From assembly GCA_041398605.1 (NCBI GenBank), contig JAWKUK010000010.1, positions 124,001 through 188,000 on the forward strand: 64,000 bases of DNA, given 5' to 3'. The position numbers and the translations under genes are program-made. Below the pieces are notes generated by a model that searched no databases, was not told the DNA's origin, and saw nothing but the letters and a program-made list of their open reading frames with translations. This stretch comes from JAWKUK01 sp041398605. GTDB taxonomy: Bacteria > Planctomycetota > UBA1135 > GCA-002686595. Positions 51,526 to 59,490 of the stretch are shown here, in pieces; the stretch's first letter is position 1; each line of letters opens with the position of its first letter.

Positions 51526-51819
51526 CCCGCGCGGGGGCGCTCCGCTGCGGGTCAGTCGCGGGCGCTCCGCGGGTCGCCGAGCGCGCCGGGCCTCCCGACC
51601 TGCAGGCCCCCCGCATTCGCGCTCGAGCCAGCGCGGACTGGCGGCGTCGAGAGTCATCGCCCGCAGGCCCGGGTCGACGGAGAAGCGCTCCTGTGGCGCG
51701 TGGGCCTCGCCGCCCGCGCGCCTGTCGCGAGCGACCGCGTTCTGGATGCAGCGCAGCGGGTTGCGCTCTCAGCCCACGCCTTCTACGGTGCAGCGCGTCC
51801 CGACTGCCACGGAGAACCC

Positions 51820-52746
51820 ATGAAGATCACACTCATTCGCGTCGCTGCGCTCGCGCTCTCGAGCGCGATCTCGACCGCCCAGACCCAGGTCTATCTCGAT
51901 GCCGACACGCCGGCCACCGGCAGCTTGCTGCAGACCCAGCCGCTCCTCACGGCCCTCGGAACGATCCGTTTCGTAGGTGAGGTCCGCGCGACTTCGGACC
52001 CGGAGCTCGCAGCCGCTGGCTCCGTCGGGAACGTGTTCGACATCAACGCGCCAAACAGCGATGCGGAGCTGTTCTTCGATTTCGACGTGGCGGCGATCAC
52101 GTTTATCTACGGCGGCAACACCGGCGGCATCTTGCTCGAGGCCCGCGACGCAGCGGGCGCAGTCGTCGACAGCTTCTACCAAGCGGACACGAACGCGGGC
52201 CAGCCTGCCGGGCCCGAGACACTGATGGGGGCGGGGATTCGGAGCCTCTATTGGGTCGACCCCGGGTTCAGCTTCGCCGCCATCGATAACGTCACGATCG
52301 ACACGCAGGGCGGCGCCCTCGGAGTCAACTACTGCGGCCCGGCGCCCGTGAACTCGACTGGCGCGTCTGGGGGGATCTCGGCCACCGGCAGCGCGGTCGT
52401 CGCTGCAAACGACGTCACGCTCATCGCGAGCGCCTTGCCCACGAACAGCTTCGGGTTCTTCCTTGCGAGTGAGTCGCCCGGCTTCGTTGCCCATCCAGGC
52501 GGGAGCCAGGGCAACCTGTGCCTTGGCAGCCCGATCGGGCGCTACGTCGGCGCCGGACAGATCCAGAACTCCGGCGCCGCCGGCACGTTCTCGTTGGTCC
52601 TCGATCTGACGCAAACGCCGCTACCCAGCGGCATCGTCGCGATCGCAGGTGGCGAGGTCTGGCGCTTCCAAGCTTGGTACCGCGACGCGTCTGGCGGCGC
52701 GGCGACCTCGAACTTCACCGACGGGCTCGAGATCGGTTTCATGTAG
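51820..52746 (+). CDS. secreted protein with shared C-terminal domain, 308 aa
   Basis: Signal peptide 1-21 (ending STAQ). Residues 22-170 form a beta-rich domain (QVYLDADTPATGSLLQT, ELFFDFDVAAITFIYGGN, ILLEARDAAGAVVDSFYQ), jelly-roll-like, possibly binding carbohydrate. A Cys in NYCGPAP starts the last 135 residues, the C-terminal domain also present at 17791-19527 and 37870-40422: LPTNSFGFFLASE, GGSQGNLCLGSPIGRYVG, FQAWYRDASGGAATSNFTDG. GGAG 6 bases before ATG 51820 is a fair ribosome binding site. The frame is open upstream, but the signal peptide fixes the start. No function is known; the protein is extracellular. Confidence 0.88.
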   Translation: MKITLIRVAALALSSAISTAQTQVYLDADTPATGSLLQTQPLLTALGTIRFVGEVRATSDPELAAAGSVGNVFDINAPNSDAELFFDFDVAAITFIYGGNTGGILLEARDAAGAVVDSFYQADTNAGQPAGPETLMGAGIRSLYWVDPGFSFAAIDNVTIDTQGGALGVNYCGPAPVNSTGASGGISATGSAVVAANDVTLIASALPTNSFGFFLASESPGFVAHPGGSQGNLCLGSPIGRYVGAGQIQNSGAAGTFSLVLDLTQTPLPSGIVAIAGGEVWRFQAWYRDASGGAATSNFTDGLEIGFM

Positions 52747-52796
52747 CGCGCGCTGAGGCCGCCGGCCCTGCTCGCGCACGGGCCGTGAGCGTGTCC

Positions 52797-53183
52797 TCAG
52801 GAGGTGTACGAGAGGACCTCGAATTCGAGCCCGTCGCCATCGGTGAAGTAGAACCGGCGACCGGGCTCGTAGTCCTGGTGGTGGTACGTCTCGAAGCCGG
52901 CCTCGAGGACGCGCTCCTCCGTCGCGTCGAGGTCGTCGACCTCGATGCCGACGTGGTTGAGGGGGCGCCGCTGTGCGTCGGAGCTGGCGCCGAGCTCTGG
53001 CGCCTCTGCCGGGGTGTAGAGCGCCAAGTAGGTCGCCTCGCCGCCCACGTGGACGGTGCGGCCTCCATTCAGGCTGGGGCCGCTCCAACGGATCCTCCAG
53101 TCGAAGAGCCGCGCGAGCAGCTGGGCGGTGGCGTCGGGGTCGAGGACGGTGACGTTGAGGTGCTCGAGGCGGGCGGTAGACAT
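52797..53183 (-). CDS. VOC-superfamily (glyoxalase/bleomycin resistance fold) protein
   Basis: A 128-residue single-domain protein with the paired beta-alpha-beta3 modules of the vicinal-oxygen-chelate fold: LEHLNVTVLDPDATAQLLAR, then RRPLNHVGIEVDDLDATEER, and FYFTDGDGLEFEVLSY. His8 and His78, with Glu122 in the final strand, sit where the metal ligands His/His/Glu are expected, so a small metalloenzyme (lyase, dioxygenase or thiol transferase) is likely. AAGGAG lies 6 bases before the ATG, a true ribosome binding site. A SoxR-type operator lies 53 bases upstream of the start, so it is probably induced by redox-cycling compounds. The same operator precedes soxR. Confidence 0.9.
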   Translation of the reverse strand: MSTARLEHLNVTVLDPDATAQLLARLFDWRIRWSGPSLNGGRTVHVGGEATYLALYTPAEAPELGASSDAQRRPLNHVGIEVDDLDATEERVLEAGFETYHHQDYEPGRRFYFTDGDGLEFEVLSYTS

Positions 53184-53235
53184 GGAGTTCTCCTTGGGTG
53201 ATGGGACAAGTGGTCGTTCGGAGCCACCTCCTGGG

Positions 53236-53260
53236 ACTTCAAGTAAGGTTGAACTCAAGG
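53236..53260 (-). promoter_or_regulatory. predicted SoxR operator of the VOC gene
   Basis: The top strand contains ACTTCAAGTAAGGTTGAACT followed by CAAGG. The first 20 bases match the site before soxR at 56851 in 19 of 20 positions. On the minus strand the site reads TTGAGTTCAA, then CCTTA, then CTTGAAGT, an imperfect dyad of the MerR/SoxR type. It lies 53 bases before the VOC start codon. Confidence 0.7.
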
Positions 53261-53723
53261 GGGGAACCCGAGGATCTCATTCCAGGACGTCCGCCTGGTC
53301 CCATATCACGGGCGCTGCGCTCGTCGACCAGGCCCGCCGCGCTCGAGCGCCGTTTGGACGCGCCGGTTGGGCCTGTGTCTAGCCAGCTTGATCCAGCAGG
53401 GCTGGCGCCAGCACAACCGATCGGCGCCTACGGGCCGCTCGCGCGCGAGCTCGTGGGTCTCGCCCCGCAGCCGCGCGGGGGACCCCCGGGTATATGGAGT
53501 GTTGCTCCCCGTCGCTCGCCCGACGGCTCGGCGAATTCCTGGGATCACGCGTGACGTCCGCGAGCCGCCCCGGATGACTCGCCTACGGCGCTCCCAGGGC
53601 GGCATGAACGCCCGTCGGACCACCATTTACGCCGCTCTTCTTCCTGTCCTGCACGCCCCCCCGAGGGACTGGCAGTCCACTCAGTCCGCTCTGCGGGCCA
53701 CTCCCTTCGCTCCACGCTCCCAC
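53261..53723. other. intergenic region upstream of an exported-protein gene
   Basis: No gene is seen. The plus-strand open frame running in from 53367 has no signal-peptide or domain character before ATG 53724. GGGTATATGG near 53489 is the only A/T-rich promoter-like stretch and would give a long leader to the next gene. Confidence 0.4.
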
Positions 53724-54857
53724 ATGTTCTTCACCCGCCTCGCGACCCTCGCCTCGGTCGCCACACTGGCGCTCGCGCCGCTCAGCCACGCCTCGACGGT
53801 CCAGGACGGTCAGCCGACGCTGACCGAACCGAACGTGATCGCCGGCACGATGGACATCACGTTCGAGACCCGTACCAAGCTCGATGTGTCGGGTGACCTC
53901 AAAAAGGGCTCAGCCGCGATCGGCGCCAAGGACACCTACACGCTCGATGTGCAGGTCGCGAAGACGACCGAGTTCTCGGGCACGATCCAGCGCCAGCCAA
54001 AGCTCTACAGCAAGATCCTGGGACGCACCAAGCAAGACGCCGAGCTCACGTACTCGGTCGACCTGACCGTGATCAATCCGAACGACGCCAAGCAGAAGCG
54101 CACGGTCGGCAAGTGGGTCGGCACTGTCCCTATGAACCCAGAGACCGGCGCCTACGACCTGGCTGGCGGCAAGGCGAAGGAGAGCCCGCTGCGTGTCTCC
54201 GTCGACGCCGTTGGCCGCGCCCAAGCGTTCCAAGAGATGTTCTCTGGGCGCTTGATGGGCAAGTCCGAGAAGAAAGAGAGCCTCGGCAGCTCTGTCTACA
54301 AGCGCGTGATCGGGAAGCGCACGGTCGAGGTCAAGGTCTTGAGGAGCGACCCGATGCGCTTCGAGAGCATGGTCTTGGCGATGGGCCCGGCCATGAGCTA
54401 TCCGCGCACGACCGTGAGCGGCCGCCTGGACTACGACTACGAGACCGGCAACTACTTCACGGACGGCATCACGTTCCGGTACACGCATGACGGCCAGGAG
54501 TACGAGGACCTGGTCACGGGCTCGATCAAGTGGGTCCAAGAGAAGGACTACGCGACGAGCGGCAAGAGCTACTACGAGTTCAACTTGCGCTTCAACGAAG
54601 CCAAGCACATGTCGGCCGCGGGCGAAGGCGCGGCGTTCGAGTCGATGAGCGAAGAGGACGCGTTCTTCGCGATCGACACGTCGATCCCGGCGCTCACGGG
54701 GCGCATCAGCTACGTCGACATGATCCCTGGCGAGGACGAAGCGCCGACCTCTAGCAAAGTCACCTACGCGCTCGACGCGAACAAGCTGACGAAGCAGCAG
54801 GTCATGAACTTCTTCAAGCTCTGGTTGGTCTGCGTCGGCCCCACAAACGACGAATGA
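53724..54857 (+). CDS. exported protein of unknown function, 377 aa
   Basis: The N-terminus MFFTRLATLASVATLALAPL is a signal peptide (cleavage near SHAS-T, residue 24). The rest is rich in Thr, Lys, Asp and Tyr with alternating polar/hydrophobic strands (NVIAGTMDITFETRTKLDVS, ELTYSVDLTVINPNDAKQKR, VSGRLDYDYETGNYFTDGIT, RISYVDMIPGEDEA), the appearance of a large beta-barrel or beta-sandwich secreted protein. It has a lower G+C third position and more Lys than its neighbours. No enzymatic motif and no known family are recognised. The gene stands alone; the MITE-like element lies about 120 bases beyond its stop. Confidence 0.8.
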   Translation: MFFTRLATLASVATLALAPLSHASTVQDGQPTLTEPNVIAGTMDITFETRTKLDVSGDLKKGSAAIGAKDTYTLDVQVAKTTEFSGTIQRQPKLYSKILGRTKQDAELTYSVDLTVINPNDAKQKRTVGKWVGTVPMNPETGAYDLAGGKAKESPLRVSVDAVGRAQAFQEMFSGRLMGKSEKKESLGSSVYKRVIGKRTVEVKVLRSDPMRFESMVLAMGPAMSYPRTTVSGRLDYDYETGNYFTDGITFRYTHDGQEYEDLVTGSIKWVQEKDYATSGKSYYEFNLRFNEAKHMSAAGEGAAFESMSEEDAFFAIDTSIPALTGRISYVDMIPGEDEAPTSSKVTYALDANKLTKQQVMNFFKLWLVCVGPTNDE

Positions 54858-54924
54858 TCGGCTGATCGACCGCGTGGCCACGGTCGCGCCCATCCCTGGG
54901 CGCAGCCGTGGCCGCCGCTCAAGC

Positions 54925-54978
54925 CACGCCCGCTGCTTACTCCACGCCCGCTGCCTACTCCACGTCCGCTGCTAGTGT
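54925..54978. repeat. 18-bp tandem repeat, three copies
   Basis: Units starting CACGCCCGCTGC at 54925 and 54943 differ at one position; a third, more divergent unit starts at 54961 and runs into the left end of the MITE-like element. The overlap suggests the element inserted at the end of the array. Confidence 0.65.
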
Positions 54979-55136
54979 CCCGAGTCAGAAGTTCACGTCC
55001 GAATTCGCGGCGCCTGCGCGCCCCTGGCGGCGTTGCCGCTCCTCGGAATAGCGCAGTGGCTATGCCTTCGTCGCGGCGCCTTGCCAGCAACACGCAATCG
55101 ACGCGACTTCAGACGCGAACTTCTGACTCGGGAAAC
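54975..55136. mobile_element. MITE-like element with long inverted termini and TA target duplication
   Basis: The 162-base element has termini GTGTCCCGAGTCAGAAGTTC and, inverted at the right, GTTTCCCGAGTCAGAAGTTC. The 16 bases CCCGAGTCAGAAGTTC (54979-54994 and the complement of 55117-55132) are perfect; the arms continue inward to 55009 and 55102 with three mismatches. Both ends are flanked by TA within CTAG (54973-54974 and 55137-55138), the target pattern of the IS630/Tc1-mariner superfamily. There is no open reading frame long enough for a transposase, so it would be moved in trans. The whole could also fold into one long hairpin in RNA. It sits 28 bases before the amine oxidase start. Confidence 0.65.
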
Positions 55137-55164
55137 TAGCTCGCAGCCACTCCGCCAGACGACC

Positions 55165-56652
55165 ATGACCCGCTCACTCTATCGCCGCCTCTCGCGCTCC
55201 GTCACGCAGCCTGCGGAGCTCGCGTCCCGCCGCCAGTTCCTCGCCGCCTCTAGCGCTGCGCTCGGCGCGACGCTCCTCTCGAGCTGCAACCTCCCCGGCC
55301 GCCGCTATGGTCCCTCGACAAAGCGCGTGGTCGTCGTGGGCGGCGGCTTCGCGGGCCTCGCCGCTGCTTATGAGCTCGAGGCCGCGGGCTACGACGTCAC
55401 GCTCGTCGAGGCCTCGTCCAAGGTCGGCGGGCGCGTCCGCACGACGACCGAGTTCGTCCCCGGGCGCGTCGTCGAGGTCGGCGCTGAGCTCATCGGCTCG
55501 AACCACCCGACTTGGATGACATACAAGGACCGCTTCGGCCTTGAGATGTTGGAGCTCAGCGAGAGCGAGACCTGGGAGCAGCCCGTGCTGCTGGACGGCC
55601 AGCGCCTCACGCGCGAGGACGCTGCCGCGCTCTTGGGCGAGATGGACGAGGTGTTCAACGCGAACATCGGGCCGCTCGCCGATACCGTGAACGCCGACGA
55701 GCCTTGGCTGACGCCGGACGCTAAGGCGCTGGACCAGCGCACGACCGCGGAGTGGATCGCTGGCCTCGAGTGCTCGGACCGCTGCAAGCGCGCATTGACG
55801 ATCGAGTTCACGTCCAACAACGGCCAGGACACGACGCGGCAGAGCTTCCTCGGAAACCTGGCCCAGGTGAAGGGCCACGGCACGGCCGAGAGCTACCGCG
55901 ACGAGAGCGAGGTCTATCGCTGTCTCGGGGGCAACCAGCAGCTCGCGTTCAAGTTGGCGGACACACTGAAGAGCAAGGTCCTCGGGCTGCCCGTGCGCAC
56001 GATCGACTACGCGCAGAAGAGCGTTGTCGTGACATGCAACGACGGCCGTACGATCGAGTGCGACGACGTCGTCCTGGCCGTCCCGCCCAGCGTTTGGTCG
56101 CGCATCGACTTCAAGCCGGGCCTGCCGGCGTCGCTCACGCCGCAGATGGGCCTCAACGTGAAGTGGTTCGCGCAGCTGAAGTCGCGCTTCTGGCAAGCGA
56201 GTGAGCAGGAGCAGTACGCGTTGAACGACGGCATGGTGCACATGACCTGGGACGGCACCGACGAGCAGGGCGGCGGCGAGGACGACATCGTCTTCGTCGC
56301 GTTCTCCGGCGGGCCCTCGGCCGCGCGCGCGCGTGCGCTGCGCGGCGCGGAGCAAAAAGAGGCTTACGTGCGTGAGCTCGAGGCGCTCTACCCCGGCTTC
56401 CGCGCGGCGCTCTCGGGCAAGACGTTCTTCATGGACTGGCCGGGCGAGGCCTGGGCGCAGGCGAGCTACTCGTTCCCGGCCCCGGGTCAGGTGACGTCGC
56501 ATGGCCCCGTCATGCACCAAGGCCTCGCGGGTCGTTTGCACTTCGCCGGCGAGCACACGAGCTACCGCTTCGTCGGGTACATGGAGGGCGCGCTGTACTC
56601 CGGCGCGTACCTCGCGCGGCGCATGGCGATCCGCGACGGTTTGGTGAAGTGA
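55165..56652 (+). CDS. flavin monoamine oxidase-family protein, Tat-exported, probable lipoprotein
   Basis: A 495-residue FAD-dependent amine oxidase. The N-terminus has a twin-arginine signal (ASRRQFLAASSAALGATLLS; Arg22-Arg23) followed by Cys41 in LLSSC, a lipobox, so the folded, FAD-loaded protein is probably exported by Tat and lipidated. The dinucleotide motif VVVVGGGFAGLAAAYELEAA (55-74) ends with Glu82, and GGRVRTTTE follows. The C-terminal GRLHFAGEHTSYRFVGYMEG is the typical FAD-contacting end of the monoamine oxidase/phytoene-desaturase family. It should oxidise an amine outside the cytoplasm, releasing H2O2; the substrate is unknown. The promoter region is occupied by the MITE-like element. 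Confidence 0.92.
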   Translation: MTRSLYRRLSRSVTQPAELASRRQFLAASSAALGATLLSSCNLPGRRYGPSTKRVVVVGGGFAGLAAAYELEAAGYDVTLVEASSKVGGRVRTTTEFVPGRVVEVGAELIGSNHPTWMTYKDRFGLEMLELSESETWEQPVLLDGQRLTREDAAALLGEMDEVFNANIGPLADTVNADEPWLTPDAKALDQRTTAEWIAGLECSDRCKRALTIEFTSNNGQDTTRQSFLGNLAQVKGHGTAESYRDESEVYRCLGGNQQLAFKLADTLKSKVLGLPVRTIDYAQKSVVVTCNDGRTIECDDVVLAVPPSVWSRIDFKPGLPASLTPQMGLNVKWFAQLKSRFWQASEQEQYALNDGMVHMTWDGTDEQGGGEDDIVFVAFSGGPSAARARALRGAEQKEAYVRELEALYPGFRAALSGKTFFMDWPGEAWAQASYSFPAPGQVTSHGPVMHQGLAGRLHFAGEHTSYRFVGYMEGALYSGAYLARRMAIRDGLVK

Positions 56653-56850
56653 GCCCCCGTTCGCGGCCCGCAGCGCGCTCACCGCAGCGTGCTACAGCCG
56701 CTCCTGGGTCCGGCACATCGCCTTGTCCTACGTCGGGCGCATGGAGCTCGGGCTCTGGGTCGTGCTCGCGTTGATCCTCGTCCCCTGAGCCCTCCGGTCG
56801 AGTGCAGGCGAGCGAGCAGCTGAGCGGCGGCGCCAACGCCACGACCTAGT

Positions 56851-56874
56851 ACTTCAAGTGAGGTTGAACTTGAG
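56851..56874. promoter_or_regulatory. predicted SoxR operator upstream of soxR
   Basis: ACTTCAAGTGAGGTTGAACT followed by TGAG lies 61 bases before ATG 56936. It matches the operator of the VOC gene in 19 of the first 20 bases and contains the dyad TCAAGT-N8-ACTTGA. It is likely autoregulatory. Confidence 0.7.
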
Positions 56875-56935
56875 CGTCCTGTGAGCTAGGGGCCGTTGCA
56901 GGGCGCGATGGAGCGACCCCCGAAGCGCCCCCTGC

Positions 56936-57394
56936 ATGGACTCCACCTCCTCCCACATCACGATCGGAGAGCTCGCGGAGCGCACCGGCCTCGCGACGTC
57001 TGCGCTCCGCTTCTACGAGTCGAAGGGCCTCCTGACCGCGACCAGGACGACCGGCGGTCAGCGGCGCTACGCCCGCGCGGACATTCGGCGCGTCTCCTTC
57101 ATCCTGATCACCCAAACCCTCGGCTACTCCCTGGCTCAGATCGCAGATCAGCTCGCGCAGCTGCCTGAGTCCCAGCCGCCCACCAAGCGCGACTGGGAGC
57201 GCCTCGCCCATGGCTTCCGCCGCGACATCGACGAGCGCATCCGCGGGCTCCAGCGCCTGCGCGACAAGCTCTCGTCCTGCATCGGCTGCGGCTGCCTCTC
57301 GCTGCAGTCCTGCAGGATCTACAACAAGGCCGACGCCGCTGCCGACCATGGCCCCGGCCCGCGTTACCTGATGGGCGATTCGCCGCAGGGCTAG
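56936..57394 (+). CDS. soxR: redox-sensitive transcriptional activator SoxR
   Basis: A 152-residue MerR-family regulator, the usual SoxR length. The N-terminal helix-turn-helix is ITIGELAERTGLATSALRFY plus ESKGLL, followed by GQRRYARADIRRVSFI. After a dimerisation helix, CIGCGCLSLQSC (Cys115, Cys118, Cys120, Cys126) binds the [2Fe-2S] cluster. The spacing is identical to Escherichia coli SoxR. Oxidation of the cluster by redox-active dyes, NO or superoxide twists the operator DNA and activates transcription. A matching operator lies upstream, with a second one upstream of the VOC gene at 53183, so that gene is the clearest target in the window. No soxS is present, as usual outside enterics. 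Confidence 0.97.
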   Translation: MDSTSSHITIGELAERTGLATSALRFYESKGLLTATRTTGGQRRYARADIRRVSFILITQTLGYSLAQIADQLAQLPESQPPTKRDWERLAHGFRRDIDERIRGLQRLRDKLSSCIGCGCLSLQSCRIYNKADAAADHGPGPRYLMGDSPQG

Positions 57395-57538
57395 CGCCGA
57401 GGCGGACGTCCTTCGGACCCAAGCTCGCGCACGGCTCCTGAGCGACCTAGGCGCGCGGCGGGGGGCGCGGGCGCGCGCTGGCGCCGGTCCGCGCGGCCCG
57501 GATTCGCCGGTCAGGAGCCGCTCACGGGGCGCCGGCGG

Positions 57539-57544
57539 TATCCT
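57539..57544 (+). promoter_or_regulatory. putative -10 box of the enoyl-CoA hydratase gene
   Basis: TATCCT ends 9 bases before ATG 57554, and no ribosome binding site lies between. Confidence 0.4.
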
Positions 57545-57553
57545 GTTCGCCCC

Positions 57554-58381
57554 ATGCAGCCGACGACGACCGCACCCGAGACCATGCCGCACGGCAAGGT
57601 GACCTACGCCGTCACGAACGGCGTCGCCCTGATCACGCTGACGAACCCGCCGGCCAACGGCTATTCGTACGAGATGATGCGCGACCTCGACGAGGCCGTC
57701 CTGCGCGCGCGCTTCGACGCCGCCGTGCACGTGCTCGTTATCGCTGGCGCGGGTGAGAAGTTCTTCTGCGCCGGCGCCGACATCTCGATGCTCGACGCGG
57801 TCACGCCGACCTTCAAGTACGCGTTCTGCCTGCACGCGAACGAGACGATGCTGCGCCTCGAGCACACGCCGAAGCTCGTCATCGCCGCGCTCAACGGGCA
57901 CTGCGTCGGCGGCGGCCTCGAGATCGCGCTCGCCTGCGACCTGCGCGTCGCACGCAAGGGCTCGGGCAAGTGCGGCCTGCCGGAGGTCGCGCTCGGCGTG
58001 CTGCCCGGCACCGGCGGCACGCAGCGCCTCGCGCGCATGGTGGGGCGCTCGCGCGCGATCGAGTTGATGACCACCGGCCGCACGTTCGACTTCGACGAGG
58101 CCGAGCGCTTGGGCCTCGTGGACAAGCAGCTCGAGGTCGCGGACGACGCCACCTTCCTCGCGGCCGTGCTCGAGTACGCGGGCACGTTCTGCCCGCCGCA
58201 CCGCGCGTCGCTCGCGGTCGGCCTTATCAAGCGCGCGGTGACCAGCGGCATGGAGGTCCCGCTCGAGTCGGGCCTCGCCCTCGAGCGCGAGCTGCAGCAG
58301 CGGCTCTTCACGTCCGAGGACGCCAAAGAGGGCATCAACGCCTACGCGACGAAGCGCAAGGCCGAGTTCCAAGGGCGCTGA
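57554..58381 (+). CDS. enoyl-CoA hydratase/isomerase family protein
   Basis: A 275-residue crotonase-fold enzyme. FCAGADISMLDA is the acyl-CoA binding loop, GHCVGGGLEIALACDLR the oxyanion-hole segment with Glu123 and LPEVALGVLPGTGGTQRL the second active-site segment with Glu144. Both catalytic Glu residues of hydratases are present, so reversible hydration of a 2-enoyl-CoA in the cytoplasm is predicted. It is followed after 13 bases by an MDR-family reductase and then by a 3-hydroxyacyl-CoA dehydrogenase; hydratase plus dehydrogenase would carry out two successive steps of beta-oxidation or of a short-chain CoA pathway. Confidence 0.94.
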   Translation: MQPTTTAPETMPHGKVTYAVTNGVALITLTNPPANGYSYEMMRDLDEAVLRARFDAAVHVLVIAGAGEKFFCAGADISMLDAVTPTFKYAFCLHANETMLRLEHTPKLVIAALNGHCVGGGLEIALACDLRVARKGSGKCGLPEVALGVLPGTGGTQRLARMVGRSRAIELMTTGRTFDFDEAERLGLVDKQLEVADDATFLAAVLEYAGTFCPPHRASLAVGLIKRAVTSGMEVPLESGLALERELQQRLFTSEDAKEGINAYATKRKAEFQGR

Positions 58382-58394
58382 GCGCGAGCGCCGG

Positions 58395-59441
58395 ATGCAG
58401 ACGGTCCACATCACCGCGCACGGAGGGCCCGAGGTCCTCGCGCTCGTCGACACGCCGATCCCGGCGCCGGCGCCCGGCGAGGTGCTCGTGCGCGTGCTCG
58501 GCGTCTCGCTCAACCACCTCGACCTCTGGGTGCGCCGCGGGATGCCCGGCTTCCCCGTGCCGTTCCCGCGCGTGCCTGGCTGCGACGGGACCGGCGAGGT
58601 CGTCGCGCTCGGGGCCGCGCTCGGCGAGGGCGCGCCGCGCCTCCAGGTCGGCGACCGGGTCCTGATGGAGCCCGGCTTCGCCGACCCCGCGAGCCCCGAG
58701 GCGCGGCGCGGCGAGGACCACCTCGCCGCGGACTACGGCGTGCGCGGCGAGCACTGCGATGGCTTCGATGCCGAGTACGTCGTGCTGCCGGAGCGCTTCG
58801 TGCGCCCGCTGCCCGCCGGCCTCGACCCCGTGACCGCCGCCGCCGCGCCGCTCGTGTTCCTGACGGCGTGGGGGATGCTGCACTCGCGCGCGCGCATGCA
58901 GCCGGGCGAGACGGTGCTCGTGCTCGGCGCGGGCTCCGGCGTCGGGTCGGCCGGGATCCAGCTCGCGCGCCGACACGGCTGCCGCGTGTTGACGACCGCT
59001 GGCTCGGAAGAGAAGCGCGCCCTCGGCGTGTCGCTCGGCGCGGAGGTCGCGCTCGACCATCGCGACCCCGATTGGCCCAAGGCGGTCAAGCGGCTCACCG
59101 GCGGCCACGGCGCGGACATCGTGTTCGAGCACATCGGCCCCGCGACGTGGGCGGGCTCGCTGCGCGTGCTCGCGCGCAACGGGCGCCTCGTCACGTGCGG
59201 CGGCACGACCGGGCCCTCGGTCGAGGTGCAACTGCCGCACCTCTTCATCAAGAACCAGTCGATCCTGGGCTCGACGATGGGGCCGCGCGCAGCGTTCGGG
59301 CCGATCCTGGAGGGCCTCGCCACAGGCGCGCTTCGCCCCGTCATCGACCGTGTGATGCCGATGTCCGAGGTGCGCGAGGCGCACCGCATGCTCGAGGCGC
59401 GCGAGGTCTCGGGCAAGCTCGTCCTGGTGCCGGGGCAATGA
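58395..59441 (+). CDS. MDR-family NAD(P)-dependent oxidoreductase (quinone reductase-like)
   Basis: A 348-residue medium-chain dehydrogenase/reductase. The N-terminal GroES-like half has LNHLDLWVRRG and FPRVPGCDGTGEVVALG. The Rossmann half has VLVLGAGSGVGSAGIQLARR and the TTAGSEEKRA cofactor-specificity strand. The catalytic-zinc Cys and His of alcohol dehydrogenases are not kept (Asn-His at the first site), so a zinc-independent quinone or enoyl reductase is more likely, although the GAGSGVGS sequence is also seen in alcohol dehydrogenase-like proteins. It lies between two CoA-ester enzyme genes, with gaps of 13 and 49 bases, so an acyl- or enoyl-CoA-related substrate is plausible (inference). 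Confidence 0.9.
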   Translation: MQTVHITAHGGPEVLALVDTPIPAPAPGEVLVRVLGVSLNHLDLWVRRGMPGFPVPFPRVPGCDGTGEVVALGAALGEGAPRLQVGDRVLMEPGFADPASPEARRGEDHLAADYGVRGEHCDGFDAEYVVLPERFVRPLPAGLDPVTAAAAPLVFLTAWGMLHSRARMQPGETVLVLGAGSGVGSAGIQLARRHGCRVLTTAGSEEKRALGVSLGAEVALDHRDPDWPKAVKRLTGGHGADIVFEHIGPATWAGSLRVLARNGRLVTCGGTTGPSVEVQLPHLFIKNQSILGSTMGPRAAFGPILEGLATGALRPVIDRVMPMSEVREAHRMLEAREVSGKLVLVPGQ

Positions 59442-59490
59442 CGGCGACGCAGCGCAGGCGTGGGGCCGCGCAGAAGGAAGCAAAACGAAC

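Noticed and set aside
53306..53626. A 106-codon minus-strand frame upstream of the exported-protein gene.
   Set aside because: Arg/Pro-rich composition without a start context; it overlaps the promoter region of two divergent genes.
56741..56788. A 15-codon frame encoding MELGLWVVLALILVP.
   Set aside because: It is too short to support as a gene and has no ribosome binding site; a remnant of a membrane-protein tail is possible but cannot be shown.
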